From contig NZ_BCUF01000022.1 of assembly GCF_001591145.1 (NCBI RefSeq), positions 24,639 to 88,638 on the forward strand: a stretch of 64,000 nt of DNA, given 5' to 3'. The position numbers were made by a program, and so were the translations under genes. Below are positions 18,175 to 26,289 of this stretch, piece after piece. Source of the stretch: Vibrio harveyi NBRC 15634 = ATCC 14126 = KCTC 12724 (GTDB lineage: Bacteria; Pseudomonadota; Gammaproteobacteria; Enterobacterales; Vibrionaceae). The notes under the pieces are model-generated. The model saw only the letters and a list, made by a program, of their open reading frames with translations. It was not told where the DNA came from and made no database searches. Position 1 is the stretch's first letter; each line of letters begins with the position of its first letter.

Positions 18175-18350
18175 TAAGAAAGATTCTCGACCACAACCTT
18201 TCGCCGCTTTCGAGAATGACGCTGCCGAGGTCCAGTATATCCAGTTCATCACCTTCACAAGGGAGAAACGAACGAGTTGGGCTCCCTTTCTTTTTGCTCG
18301 CCTCTCCAAGCGAGGCTCCTTCGAATCTTGAAGCGAAGCATTACCTCTTC
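18175..18350. repeat. Diverged intergenic repeat, copy 2
   Basis: This stretch between the DUF1853 gene and pgm contains perfect arms ATTCTCGA / TCGAGAAT followed by GACG, then GAGTTGGGCTCCCTTTCT and a hairpin CTCGC / GCGAG. It has the same block order as 16288-16431. The rest of 18102-18405 holds only the pgm terminator, and no gene is seen. Confidence 0.45.
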
Positions 18351-18359
18351 ACAAACAAA

Positions 18360-18386
18360 AAAGGGTCGACACAAAGTCGACCCTTT
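18360..18386 (-). terminator. pgm terminator
   Basis: The stem is AAGGGTCGAC / GTCGACCCTT with an ACAAA loop and, on the minus strand, a following T-run (CCCTTTTTTG). It lies 20 bp beyond the pgm stop. Confidence 0.88.
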
Positions 18387-18405
18387 CAAACAATAATCGC
18401 TTAAG

Positions 18406-20052
18406 TTACAAACCAGCGGCTGCAAATACTTGATTAACGATTTCTTGTGCTTCAGCTTCGATTTGTTTTAGGTGCTCTTCACCTTTGAAGCTTTCACAGT
18501 AAATTTTGTAGATGTCTTCAGTGCCTGATGGACGAGCTGCGAACCAACCATTAGCGGTCGTGACTTTAAGACCACCAATTGCAGCGCCGTTACCAGGAGC
18601 GTGCGTTAGACGAGCAGTGATTGCATCGCCTGCTAGTGTTTCAGCCGCTACCATTTCAGGTGAAAGCTTCTTCAGTACGTCTTTTTGCGGACCATTCGCT
18701 ACAGCTTGAATACGGTTGTACTTAGACTCACCATGCTTCGCAGCTAGCTCCTCATAGTAATCTTGCGGGTTCTTACCCGTTACCGCAGTGATCTCTGCCG
18801 CTAGAAGACATAACAAGATGCCATCTTTGTCTGTTGACCAAGGCGTACCATCTTTACGAAGGAAAGACGCACCAGCACTTTCTTCACCGCCGAAGCCGAA
18901 CTTACCAGTGTATAGACCATCAACAAACCATTTGAAACCGACTGGTACTTCGCACAGTTCACGACCTAAATCAGCCACAACACGGTCAATAAGAGCACTT
19001 GATACTAGCGTTTTACCAACAGCAACATCTTTGCCCCACGCATCGCGATGACGGTATAGGTAGTCAATACAAACCGCTAAGAAGTGGTTCGGGTTCATCA
19101 AACCTTTTGGCGTAACGATACCGTGACGGTCGTAGTCAGGGTCATTACCAAAAGCTAAATCATATTCATCTTTCAATGCCAATAGACCAGCCATTGCGTA
19201 AGGAGAAGAACAATCCATACGTACAACGCCATCTTTATCGAGAGACATGAATTGGAAAGAAGGATCAATCGCTTCACTTACTAGCGTTAGGTCTAGGTTG
19301 TACACCTGACCAATTTGACGCCAGTAATCAATACCGCTACCACCCAATGGATCAACACCAATTTTCAAGTTTGCTTTTTGGATTGCTTCCATATCGATAA
19401 CATTAACTAGGTCATCGATGTACGGTTTCACCAAGTCCATCTCTACAAACAGATCCGATGCTTTTGCTTCTGCTAGAGGTAAGCGTTTAACACCTTGTAG
19501 ACCTTCGGCAATTAGCGCATTTGCACGATCTTCGATCGCTTGAGTCAGTTCAGCTTCTGCAGGACCACCGTGAGTCGGATTGTATTTGATACCGCCGTCT
19601 TGTGGTGGGTTGTGAGATGGTGTGATCACGATGCCATCTGCCTTATCATCGTGCTTGATGTTGTAAGTCAGGATCGCATGAGAAATACCCGGCGTTGGTG
19701 TGTAGCCGTTGTCTTGCTGCACAATCACTTGTACACCGTTTGCAATCAATACTTCAACCACACTTGAAAAAGCAGGCTCAGAAAGCGCGTGAGTGTCTTT
19801 ACCCACAAACAATGGACCCGTTGTGCCTTGTTCTGCACGAACTTCCGCTACCGCTTGAGCAATCGCTAAGATGTGGTTTTCGTTAAAAGTGTGTTTGTCT
19901 GCAGTACCGCGATGACCAGAAGTACCAAATTGAACTTTATGTTCTGCATTAGTTGCATCTGGCTGAAGTAAGAAGTAATTAGCAACGAGTGCTGGGATAT
20001 TGTGAAGATCTTCCTGCTGCGCTTTTTGCCCAGCACGAGGGTGCATAGCCAT
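18406..20052 (-). CDS. pgm: Phosphoglucomutase (alpha-D-glucose phosphate-specific)
   Basis: The enzyme interconverts glucose-1-P and glucose-6-P, linking glycolysis to UDP-glucose and polysaccharide synthesis. It has four phosphohexomutase domains over 548 residues. The phosphoserine loop is [11 protein letters not shown], the metal loop is [10 protein letters not shown], the sugar-specificity loop is GFGGEESAG, and the phosphate-binding loop is [13 protein letters not shown] start at ATG 20052 ([13 protein letters not shown]), which aligns with E. coli Pgm; AAGGA sits about 8 nt upstream. Longer starts at 20061 and 20088 are possible but poorly placed. It follows seqA, as in E. coli. Confidence 0.95.
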   Translation of the reverse strand: MAMHPRAGQKAQQEDLHNIPALVANYFLLQPDATNAEHKVQFGTSGHRGTADKHTFNENHILAIAQAVAEVRAEQGTTGPLFVGKDTHALSEPAFSSVVEVLIANGVQVIVQQDNGYTPTPGISHAILTYNIKHDDKADGIVITPSHNPPQDGGIKYNPTHGGPAEAELTQAIEDRANALIAEGLQGVKRLPLAEAKASDLFVEMDLVKPYIDDLVNVIDMEAIQKANLKIGVDPLGGSGIDYWRQIGQVYNLDLTLVSEAIDPSFQFMSLDKDGVVRMDCSSPYAMAGLLALKDEYDLAFGNDPDYDRHGIVTPKGLMNPNHFLAVCIDYLYRHRDAWGKDVAVGKTLVSSALIDRVVADLGRELCEVPVGFKWFVDGLYTGKFGFGGEESAGASFLRKDGTPWSTDKDGILLCLLAAEITAVTGKNPQDYYEELAAKHGESKYNRIQAVANGPQKDVLKKLSPEMVAAETLAGDAITARLTHAPGNGAAIGGLKVTTANGWFAARPSGTEDIYKIYCESFKGEEHLKQIEAEAQEIVNQVFAAAGL

Positions 20053-20090
20053 GTTTGACATCCTTTCTTTAAATACAAATAAAATCAAAA

Positions 20091-20132
20091 AAGCCTCATA
20101 ATATCCGCTACACGCTACACATTATGAGGCTT
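20091..20132 (-). terminator. Hairpin between seqA and pgm
   Basis: Perfect 12-bp arms AAGCCTCATAAT / ATTATGAGGCTT have an 18-nt loop and, on the minus strand, a T-rich tail (TTTTTTGATTTT). It looks like a terminator or attenuator lying only about 40 bp before the pgm start, and would reduce seqA-to-pgm readthrough. Confidence 0.7.
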
Positions 20133-20144
20133 CTATCAGGTTTC

Positions 20145-20687
20145 TTAGATTGAACCTGTTACTTTCTCTATTAAGTCAGGCTGGAATTCCATGTGCGTCA
20201 TCACCTGCTCCACCATTTGTCGTTTACGACTGGTGTTGTTGTTAGTGATTACCCAAAATGGCGTACCAGGAATTGCTTTAGGTTTGGTAGTGTTACCATT
20301 TGCTAGTAGAGTCTCTTCGTTATCAGCAAAGTAAACACGTTTGCGTCCCTTCACTTTTGTCGCTTGGGAGAAACTCTCTGGATTTAGTTTGTGTAAGGTT
20401 GATAGTACCAACATGAAGCGATCAATCGCTTTCTTAAGACCAGCAAACTCATCAGAGATAAGTAGAGAACGCATCTCTTTTACGGTATCTACTGATTCTG
20501 CTTTACCTGCATCTTTACTTACTACAATCCCTTGTGGCTTTTCTACTACAGGTGCAACGACTGCTTCCTGCAACTGACCATCAAGGTTCAAAAGGCGTCG
20601 TAAAATATCCGAGGCGCTTTCACCGATATGCTTGGTTTGACCTGCAATGTAACGGTATAGATCCTCATCAACCTCAATTGTTTTCAT
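20145..20687 (-). CDS. seqA: Replication initiation negative modulator SeqA
   Basis: SeqA binds hemimethylated GATC sites to sequester oriC and organise new DNA behind forks. This 180-residue protein has the N-terminal oligomerisation domain (MKTIEVDEDLYRYIAGQT; GESASDILRRLL, residues 1-35), a variable linker, and a C-terminal DNA-binding domain (about 65-180) with NNTSRKRQMVEQVM. It is divergent from ybfF, as in E. coli. Confidence 0.96.
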   Translation of the reverse strand: MKTIEVDEDLYRYIAGQTKHIGESASDILRRLLNLDGQLQEAVVAPVVEKPQGIVVSKDAGKAESVDTVKEMRSLLISDEFAGLKKAIDRFMLVLSTLHKLNPESFSQATKVKGRKRVYFADNEETLLANGNTTKPKAIPGTPFWVITNNNTSRKRQMVEQVMTHMEFQPDLIEKVTGSI

Positions 20688-20779
20688 TCGCTTTTCACAT
20701 TCTCAATGTTTAAACTCTGGGGGATTATAACGAGATCCTCGCGGATACTCCACGTTAAACCCATCACGAATAAGATAAA

Positions 20780-21547
20780 ATGTCAGCATTACTCAACTAT
20801 AAGCAGGAAGGGCAAGGCCAAACGGTTGTTTTGATTCATGGATTATTTGGCAGTTTCAGTAATCTAGGTTTACTGGCTCGCGATCTCGTTCAAGATCACT
20901 CAGTGATCAGCATTGATCTCCGAAATCATGGTCTTTCTTTCCATTCAGATACACACAATTACGAAGTGATGGCACAAGATGTTGCTGATTTACTTCACCA
21001 TTTAAACATCGAGCCAGCGTTAGTTATTGGTCACTCAATGGGTGGCAAAGTAGCGATGAAACTCGCAGATGTCGCACCTGAATTCGTCAAACAGCTGATT
21101 GTATTAGACATGGCTCCTGTGGCTTATCAAACCAACCGTCATGACAATGTATTTAATGGCTTGCGAGCAGTAATCGAGGAACAACCAGCCAATCGACAAC
21201 AAACTATGGATATTCTCGCTCAACACATCGAGATGGATGGAGTCAGACAATTCTTGTCAAAGTCCCTATATAAAAACGGGAACAAAATGGATTGGCGTTT
21301 TAACGTCACGGGCTTACTGAACAACTACGACAACATCATCGGTTGGAACGACATCGCACCCACCGACATTCCAACTCTATTTGTTAAAGGCGGCGATTCC
21401 GACTACTTGATGCCAGAGCACCAGCCTGCAGTTAAGCGTCAGTTTAACAATGCAAAAGCGCACATTATTGCTAACACAGGACACTGGTTACATGCAGAAA
21501 AACCAGCAGAAGTTATGCGGGTGATCAGGAAATATATTTCCAGTTAA
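20780..21547 (+). CDS. ybfF: Alpha/beta-hydrolase esterase YbfF
   Basis: This 255-residue cytoplasmic hydrolase has the oxyanion region HGLFGSFSNLG, nucleophile elbow GHSMGGK (serine near residue 89), the acid in the FVKGGDSDY loop, and the catalytic histidine in NTGHWLHAEKP. Its E. coli relative hydrolyses short-chain acyl esters and acyl-CoAs; the physiological substrate is uncertain. The ribosome site before ATG 20780 is weak. Confidence 0.9.
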   Translation: MSALLNYKQEGQGQTVVLIHGLFGSFSNLGLLARDLVQDHSVISIDLRNHGLSFHSDTHNYEVMAQDVADLLHHLNIEPALVIGHSMGGKVAMKLADVAPEFVKQLIVLDMAPVAYQTNRHDNVFNGLRAVIEEQPANRQQTMDILAQHIEMDGVRQFLSKSLYKNGNKMDWRFNVTGLLNNYDNIIGWNDIAPTDIPTLFVKGGDSDYLMPEHQPAVKRQFNNAKAHIIANTGHWLHAEKPAEVMRVIRKYISS

Positions 21548-21659
21548 CAAATTCGGAAAACAACGCCAGATTATTGAAATAACCCTTCTTGTTGTGCATT
21601 AACTTTACGGTTTAACAGTGGTATAGTGCGCCCAAGAATTTTTGGCATGAAGGACGACA

Positions 21660-21881
21660 ATGCTATACGACTATATGGACATGCTCGAGTCGATCGGGCT
21701 CGATCTTCTTTTTGCTGCTATCTTCTTTTTCATCGGGATGGCAATAAAAGATGTACTAAAACAAGGTAACGTACCTGTTTTCGGTCGTCGTATTGTGTGG
21801 TTGGTTCTTTTCCTTGGCTGCGCTGGCTTCATTGCGAAAGGTCTGATTCAGCTCAGTTGGGAAGGCACAGGGCTCGGTTAA
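21660..21881 (+). CDS. DUF2788 small membrane protein
   Basis: The protein has 73 residues and two transmembrane helices (about 14-30 and 44-62) separated by a short basic loop (KDVLKQGNVPVFGRR). The sequence matches my memory of the DUF2788 family found next to fldA in vibrios and relatives. GAAGGA precedes the ATG. It lies 48 bp upstream of fldA and is probably co-transcribed. Function is unknown. Confidence 0.8.
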   Translation: MLYDYMDMLESIGLDLLFAAIFFFIGMAIKDVLKQGNVPVFGRRIVWLVLFLGCAGFIAKGLIQLSWEGTGLG

Positions 21882-21929
21882 GCTCTCTATCCCATAGCCA
21901 GTAACAAACAATGTAAAGGTATAGACTCT

Positions 21930-22463
21930 ATGGCAAGTGTAGGTATCTTCTTCGGTAGCGACACAGGTAATACTGAAGCCGTTGCAAAGATGATTCAAAA
22001 GCAACTAGGTAAACAACTAGTTCACGTTCAAGACATCGCAAAAAGCAGCAAAGAAGACATTGATAACTTTGATCTTCTGCTTCTAGGTATTCCGACTTGG
22101 TACTACGGCGAAGCACAATGTGACTGGGATGACTTCTTCCCTGAACTTGAGCAAATCGACTTCTCGACAAAGCTAGTTGCTATCTTCGGTTGTGGTGACC
22201 AAGAAGATTACGCAGAGTACTTCTGTGATGCAATGGGTACAGTACGTGATATCGTTGAAGCGAAAGGTGGTACTATTCTGGGTCACACTTCAACTGAAGG
22301 TTACGAGTTCGAAGCATCTAAAGCACTTGTAGAAGGTGATGATAGCCAGTTTGTAGGTCTATGTATCGATGAAGACCGTCAACCAGAACTTACTGATGAA
22401 CGTGTTGAAAACTGGGTTAAGCAAATCTACGAAGAGATGTGCCTAGCTGAGCTTGAAGGCTAA
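21930..22463 (+). CDS. fldA: Flavodoxin FldA
   Basis: This long-chain flavodoxin of 177 residues carries FMN and donates low-potential electrons, for example to IspG/IspH, biotin synthase and activating enzymes. The FMN phosphate loop is GSDTGNTEAVAKM (residues 9-21). The isoalloxazine-stacking loops are PTWYYGEAQCDWDDF and GCGDQEDYAEYFCDAMG. In the E. coli genome fldA also lies just upstream of fur; here a convergent DUF4442 gene is inserted between them. Confidence 0.96.
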   Translation: MASVGIFFGSDTGNTEAVAKMIQKQLGKQLVHVQDIAKSSKEDIDNFDLLLLGIPTWYYGEAQCDWDDFFPELEQIDFSTKLVAIFGCGDQEDYAEYFCDAMGTVRDIVEAKGGTILGHTSTEGYEFEASKALVEGDDSQFVGLCIDEDRQPELTDERVENWVKQIYEEMCLAELEG

Positions 22464-22478
22464 TTAAAAGCATTCATT

Positions 22479-22507
22479 AAAAAGACCTCCACTCTGGAGG
22501 TCTTTTT
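22479..22507. terminator. Bidirectional terminator between fldA and the DUF4442 gene
   Basis: The stem is AAAAAGACCTCCA / TGGAGGTCTTTTT with a CTC loop, between convergent genes. Confidence 0.92.
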
Positions 22508-22518
22508 GTATGTGGTAA

Positions 22519-23022
22519 TCAAGATACCTCAGTAGCAATTTCTTCTTCGCGGAATTGTGGTTTCTTGCGTACATACAATTTGCGCTGAACTTCAGAGACC
22601 ACATTGCCTTCCTTATCTTTGACGTGGGTAATAAACTCAGGGAAACATTTTTCTCCATTGCGCGTCATCTGATAGATGTCGTCCAGCATTCCTTCCGTCA
22701 CCTCAAATTCAGCAAACAAATCACTTTGTCCTGGCTTGATAAAGTTGATGCTCGCCTCTTTGTCCCATACATAATATTCTTCACGTAGAATACCCATGAG
22801 CATCAGCGAGTAGATAGGATCCGTCAGGGAAAAAATGCTCCCTCCATATTGAGTGCGATTGGCGTTTTTATTCCACCATCTCAACTTCAAACGTACTTTA
22901 ACCGTTCGAAAGTCTTCAGAAATATGTAAGATTTTAATACCCGCCCCCCAAAATGGCGGCCAAATATTGAGCGCAAATTTCACAATTCCCGGTTTATATA
23001 TCTTAGCAAGTCGCTTATTCAT
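22519..23022 (-). CDS. DUF4442 hotdog-fold protein (putative thioesterase)
   Basis: This 167-residue protein is recognisable as DUF4442, a PaaI/YiiD-like hotdog fold. Typical elements are the N-terminal NIWPPFWGAGIKI, VKVRLKLRWWNKNANRTQYGGSIFSLTD (substrate-pocket helix with Asn/Gly), and ITHVKDKEGNVVSEV on the last strands. Such proteins are predicted acyl-CoA thioesterases, but the substrate is unknown. GGAAAG precedes the ATG. It is divergent from fur with 199 bp between. Confidence 0.78.
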   Translation of the reverse strand: MNKRLAKIYKPGIVKFALNIWPPFWGAGIKILHISEDFRTVKVRLKLRWWNKNANRTQYGGSIFSLTDPIYSLMLMGILREEYYVWDKEASINFIKPGQSDLFAEFEVTEGMLDDIYQMTRNGEKCFPEFITHVKDKEGNVVSEVQRKLYVRKKPQFREEEIATEVS

Positions 23023-23161
23023 AACTTTCCATGTCTTTGCGATTCTGATGTTATCAATTTGTAACTGGTCTGATCTGTAATATAATCGACCTGTTTCTAA
23101 TTTACAAAAAGAATCTATTAACCCTTTGAAGTTCGTGGTTTAATGTTTCGAACGCTTCGCC

Positions 23162-23167
23162 TATAAT
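23162..23167 (+). promoter_or_regulatory. Candidate fur promoter -10 element
   Basis: TATAAT lies about 55 bp upstream of the fur ATG. The -35 position (TTTAAT at 23139-23144, 17-bp spacer) is weak. I do not see a convincing Fur box here, so autoregulation is not supported from sequence. Confidence 0.35.
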
Positions 23168-23221
23168 GGTAGGAATATTGAATTCTGTTAAATCGCTGCA
23201 GATGATCCAACGGGAAAGTAT

Positions 23222-23671
23222 ATGTCAGACAATAATCAGGCGCTGAAGGATGCGGGCTTAAAAGTAACCCTTCCGAGGCTAAAAATTCTAGAAGTACTTC
23301 AGCAGCCAGACTGCCAGCACATCAGTGCTGAAGATTTGTACAAAAAGCTGATTGATCTCGGTGAAGAGATTGGTCTTGCAACCGTTTATCGTGTACTCAA
23401 CCAATTCGATGATGCTGGTATTGTAACTCGTCACCACTTTGAGGGCGGCAAATCAGTTTTTGAATTATCAACGCAACACCACCACGACCACCTTGTTTGT
23501 CTGGATTGTGGTGAAGTTATTGAATTTTCTGACGATGTTATTGAGCAACGTCAAAAAGAAATCGCCGCTAAGTACAACGTGACGTTGACTAACCACAGCT
23601 TATACCTATACGGCAAATGCAGCGACGGTTCTTGCAAAGATAATCCAGACGCACACAAACCTGTAAAATAA
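23222..23671 (+). CDS. fur: Ferric uptake regulator Fur
   Basis: This 149-residue Fe(II)-dependent repressor has an N-terminal winged helix (LKVTLPRLKILEVLQQ; GLATVYRVLNQF) and a C-terminal dimerisation and metal domain with HHHDHLVCLDCGEVIEF and CSDGSCKDNPDAH. It controls siderophore, haem and ferrous uptake genes. A strong terminator follows. Confidence 0.97.
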   Translation: MSDNNQALKDAGLKVTLPRLKILEVLQQPDCQHISAEDLYKKLIDLGEEIGLATVYRVLNQFDDAGIVTRHHFEGGKSVFELSTQHHHDHLVCLDCGEVIEFSDDVIEQRQKEIAAKYNVTLTNHSLYLYGKCSDGSCKDNPDAHKPVK

Positions 23672-23701
23672 GAAGTATTTCTTTTTATTGATAAACATAG
23701 T

Positions 23702-23730
23702 AAAACGTCAGCTAAGGCTGACGTTTTTTT
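23702..23730 (+). terminator. fur terminator
   Basis: The stem is CGTCAGC / GCTGACG with a TAAG loop, preceded by AAAA and followed by seven T. The pilin gene starts 14 bp later, so that gene probably has little of its own promoter unless it depends on readthrough. Confidence 0.9.
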
Positions 23731-23743
23731 ATGGAGAAGAGCA

Positions 23744-24331
23744 ATGAAGAGAAGGAACCCTCAAGGCTTTACCCTACTAGAACTTATCATTGCGATCGTC
23801 ATTCTCGGCATCCTAGCTGTTGTTGCAGCTCCCCGTTTTTTAAACCTCCAAGACGATGCGTATCAAGCAAAAATGGAATCCATCGCTGACCAATTCGAAA
23901 CAGGCGTGCGATTTACCCAAAGCCAATGGTTAGTCAATGGTGGAACACAGGAAGCTCAAACAGATATCGATGGATATGGTGGTGGCGAACTGGATGTAAA
24001 TGAGTTTGGCTTTCCGCTTGGCACTAACAAGGGCAACAGAAATGGCGTGATTGGCAACCCGTATAACATAGGACAAGGGAATGCTGGTTGTATTGCCGTG
24101 TGGCAAGCTTTACTCGGCAACGAATACTCTCTATCAAATAATCGTAACGCGAACGATAGGTTTGATTTTATTACCCGACGAGTCCAAGACAAAGAATCCC
24201 ACCAATCTGTTTGTTATTATACCTTTACTAAAAAAGGTTACGATCGCAATCCTGATAACTCTAGCTTCGTCATATGGTATGACTCAAAAACAGGCAGCGT
24301 CACGACATCAAAACCAACTAGATTGGAATAA
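23744..24331 (+). CDS. Orphan type IV pilin-like (MSHA-type) protein
   Basis: This 195-residue protein has a class III prepilin leader: an 8-residue basic leader ending in Gly, then [20 protein letters not shown] with Glu at +5. It would be processed by PilD and inserted in the inner membrane or a pilus. The remainder is globular, with a C-terminal cysteine pair ([14 protein letters not shown] and HQSVCYYTF) that could form the D-region disulfide. The length and the [12 protein letters not shown] segment resemble MshA-like pilins. No assembly genes are nearby, so its partner system lies elsewhere. GGAGAAG precedes the ATG. Confidence 0.82.
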   Translation: MKRRNPQGFTLLELIIAIVILGILAVVAAPRFLNLQDDAYQAKMESIADQFETGVRFTQSQWLVNGGTQEAQTDIDGYGGGELDVNEFGFPLGTNKGNRNGVIGNPYNIGQGNAGCIAVWQALLGNEYSLSNNRNANDRFDFITRRVQDKESHQSVCYYTFTKKGYDRNPDNSSFVIWYDSKTGSVTTSKPTRLE

Positions 24332-24335
24332 CAAA

Positions 24336-24366
24336 CAAAAATGCCAGCAATGATGCTGGCATTTTT
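24336..24366. terminator. Bidirectional terminator between pilin gene and glnS
   Basis: The stem is AAAAATGCCAGCA / TGCTGGCATTTTT with a short loop, between convergent genes. Confidence 0.92.
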
Positions 24367-24384
24367 ATTAGCGAAGGATTGAGA

Positions 24385-26055
24385 TTATTGGTTCTCGATT
24401 TTCGCCCAAGTATCACGTAGACCAACCGTACGGTTGAATACTAGGTTCTCTGCTGAAGAGTCTTTTGAATCTGCACAGAAGTAACCCATACGCTCAAACT
24501 GATAACCTGTTTCCGCTTCTGCGTTTACTAGGCTTGGCTCAACAAAACCGTTTAGAACCACTAGTGATTCTGGGTTGATTGTCGCAGCAAAGTCATCCGC
24601 AGCCGCTGGGTTTGGTACTGTGAACAAACGATCGTACATGCGGATTTCTGCAGGCAATGCTTTGTCTGCTGATACCCAGTGAATTACGCCTTTCACTTTA
24701 CGGCCATCTGCAGGGTTCTTACCTAGCGTTTCAGCATCGTAAGTACAGAAGATTGTCGTGATGTTACCTTCTGCGTCTTTTTCGATGCGTTCAGCCTTGA
24801 TCACGTATGCGCCACGTAGACGAACTTCTTTACCTAGAACAAGACGCTTGTATTTCTTGTTTGCTTCTTCACGGAAGTCTTCGCGCTCGATCCAAACTTC
24901 ACGAGTGAATGGCACTTCACGCTCACCCATCTCAGGTTTGTTTGGATGGTTAGCAACAGTCAGCGTCTCTACCGCGCCTGCTTCGAAGTTCTCGATAACG
25001 ATCTTAACTGGATCTAGAACAGCCATCGCACGTGGTGCGTTTTCGTTTAGATCGTCACGAATACAAGATTCTAGTGAACCGAACTCAATCATGTTCTCTT
25101 GCTTCGTTACGCCGATGCGCTTACAGAATTCACGAATAGATGCTGATGTGAAGCCACGACGACGCAAACCAGACACTGTAGGCATACGTGGGTCGTCCCA
25201 ACCATCAACCAATTTCTCAGTCACTAGTTGGTTTAGCTTACGCTTAGACATCACTGTGTATTCAAGGTTTAGGCGGCTGAATTCGTACTGGTGTGGACGA
25301 CAATCAATCGTGATGTTGTCTAAAACCCAGTCGTACAGACGACGGTTATCCATGAACTCTAGAGTACAAATAGAGTGCGTAATGCCCTCTAGCGCATCAG
25401 AGATACAGTGAGTGAAGTCGTACATTGGGTAAATGCACCACTTATCACCAGTCTGGTGGTGAGTCGCAAAACGTACACGGTAGATAACTGGATCACGCAT
25501 TACCATGAATGAAGAACCCATATCGATCTTCGCACGTAAACACGCTTTACCTTCTTCGAACTCACCTGCACGCATTTTTTCAAATAGCGCTAGGTTTTCT
25601 TCGATTGGACGATCACGGTATGGGCTTGGTTTACCCGGAGCCGTTAGCGTACCGCGGTATTCACGAATCTGCTCAGGACTTAGCTCATCAACGTACGCTA
25701 AGCCTTTATTAATCAATTCAATTGCATATTCGTAAAGCTTGTCGAAGTAGTTTGATGAGTAACATACTTCACCATCCCACTCGAAGCCCAACCAGTTTAC
25801 ATCTTTCTTGATAGACTCAACGTATTCGATGTCTTCTTTTTCAGGGTTTGTATCGTCGAAACGTAAGTTACATTGGCCCTGGTAGTCCTGAGCAATACCG
25901 AAGTTCAAACAGATAGACTTAGCATGACCGATATGCAGGTAGCCATTTGGCTCCGGCGGGAATCGAGTATGCACGCTAGTGTGTTTACCATCCGCTAGAT
26001 CTTTATCAATGATCTGGCGAATAAAGTTTGATGGACGAGCATCAGCTTCACTCAT
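24385..26055 (-). CDS. glnS: Glutaminyl-tRNA synthetase
   Basis: This class I aminoacyl-tRNA synthetase of 556 residues charges tRNA-Gln. The HIGH motif is in [15 protein letters not shown] (about residues 32-46), and the KMSKS variant is VMSKRKL. The N-terminal catalytic domain is followed by the two beta-barrel anticodon-binding domains with WIEREDF and YFCADSKDS. It is an essential housekeeping gene. The 180-bp stretch before nagE's terminator should hold its promoter. Confidence 0.97.
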   Translation of the reverse strand: MSEADARPSNFIRQIIDKDLADGKHTSVHTRFPPEPNGYLHIGHAKSICLNFGIAQDYQGQCNLRFDDTNPEKEDIEYVESIKKDVNWLGFEWDGEVCYSSNYFDKLYEYAIELINKGLAYVDELSPEQIREYRGTLTAPGKPSPYRDRPIEENLALFEKMRAGEFEEGKACLRAKIDMGSSFMVMRDPVIYRVRFATHHQTGDKWCIYPMYDFTHCISDALEGITHSICTLEFMDNRRLYDWVLDNITIDCRPHQYEFSRLNLEYTVMSKRKLNQLVTEKLVDGWDDPRMPTVSGLRRRGFTSASIREFCKRIGVTKQENMIEFGSLESCIRDDLNENAPRAMAVLDPVKIVIENFEAGAVETLTVANHPNKPEMGEREVPFTREVWIEREDFREEANKKYKRLVLGKEVRLRGAYVIKAERIEKDAEGNITTIFCTYDAETLGKNPADGRKVKGVIHWVSADKALPAEIRMYDRLFTVPNPAAADDFAATINPESLVVLNGFVEPSLVNAEAETGYQFERMGYFCADSKDSSAENLVFNRTVGLRDTWAKIENQ

Positions 26056-26237
26056 CTATAGCACCTCAAAAATATTAGTATTGTCAGAGAAAACAGTACT
26101 CCGTAGCCTTACTCGGTTTACAGAGTGCATTGTTCCTAATGATCCACAATTCTTAGCGATTAGACAACAAGAACCGTCGTTAAAACGGGAATATTTCTGT
26201 TCTTCGCTTGAAAGCGCAGCATATTAAATCCGTATAA

Positions 26238-26270
26238 ACAAAAAAAGACCTCCCGAAGGAGGTCTTTATA
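26238..26270 (-). terminator. nagE terminator
   Basis: The stem is AAAGACCTCC / GGAGGTCTTT with a CGAA (minus strand TTCG) tetraloop and a T-run on the minus strand. It lies just beyond the nagE stop. Confidence 0.92.
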
Positions 26271-26289
26271 GAGAGTCATTAAGATGTAA

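Noticed and set aside
25000..25411. Long plus-strand frame opposite glnS (217 codons from 24758)
   Set aside because: It is an antisense shadow of glnS, rich in Ser and Arg, with no motifs.
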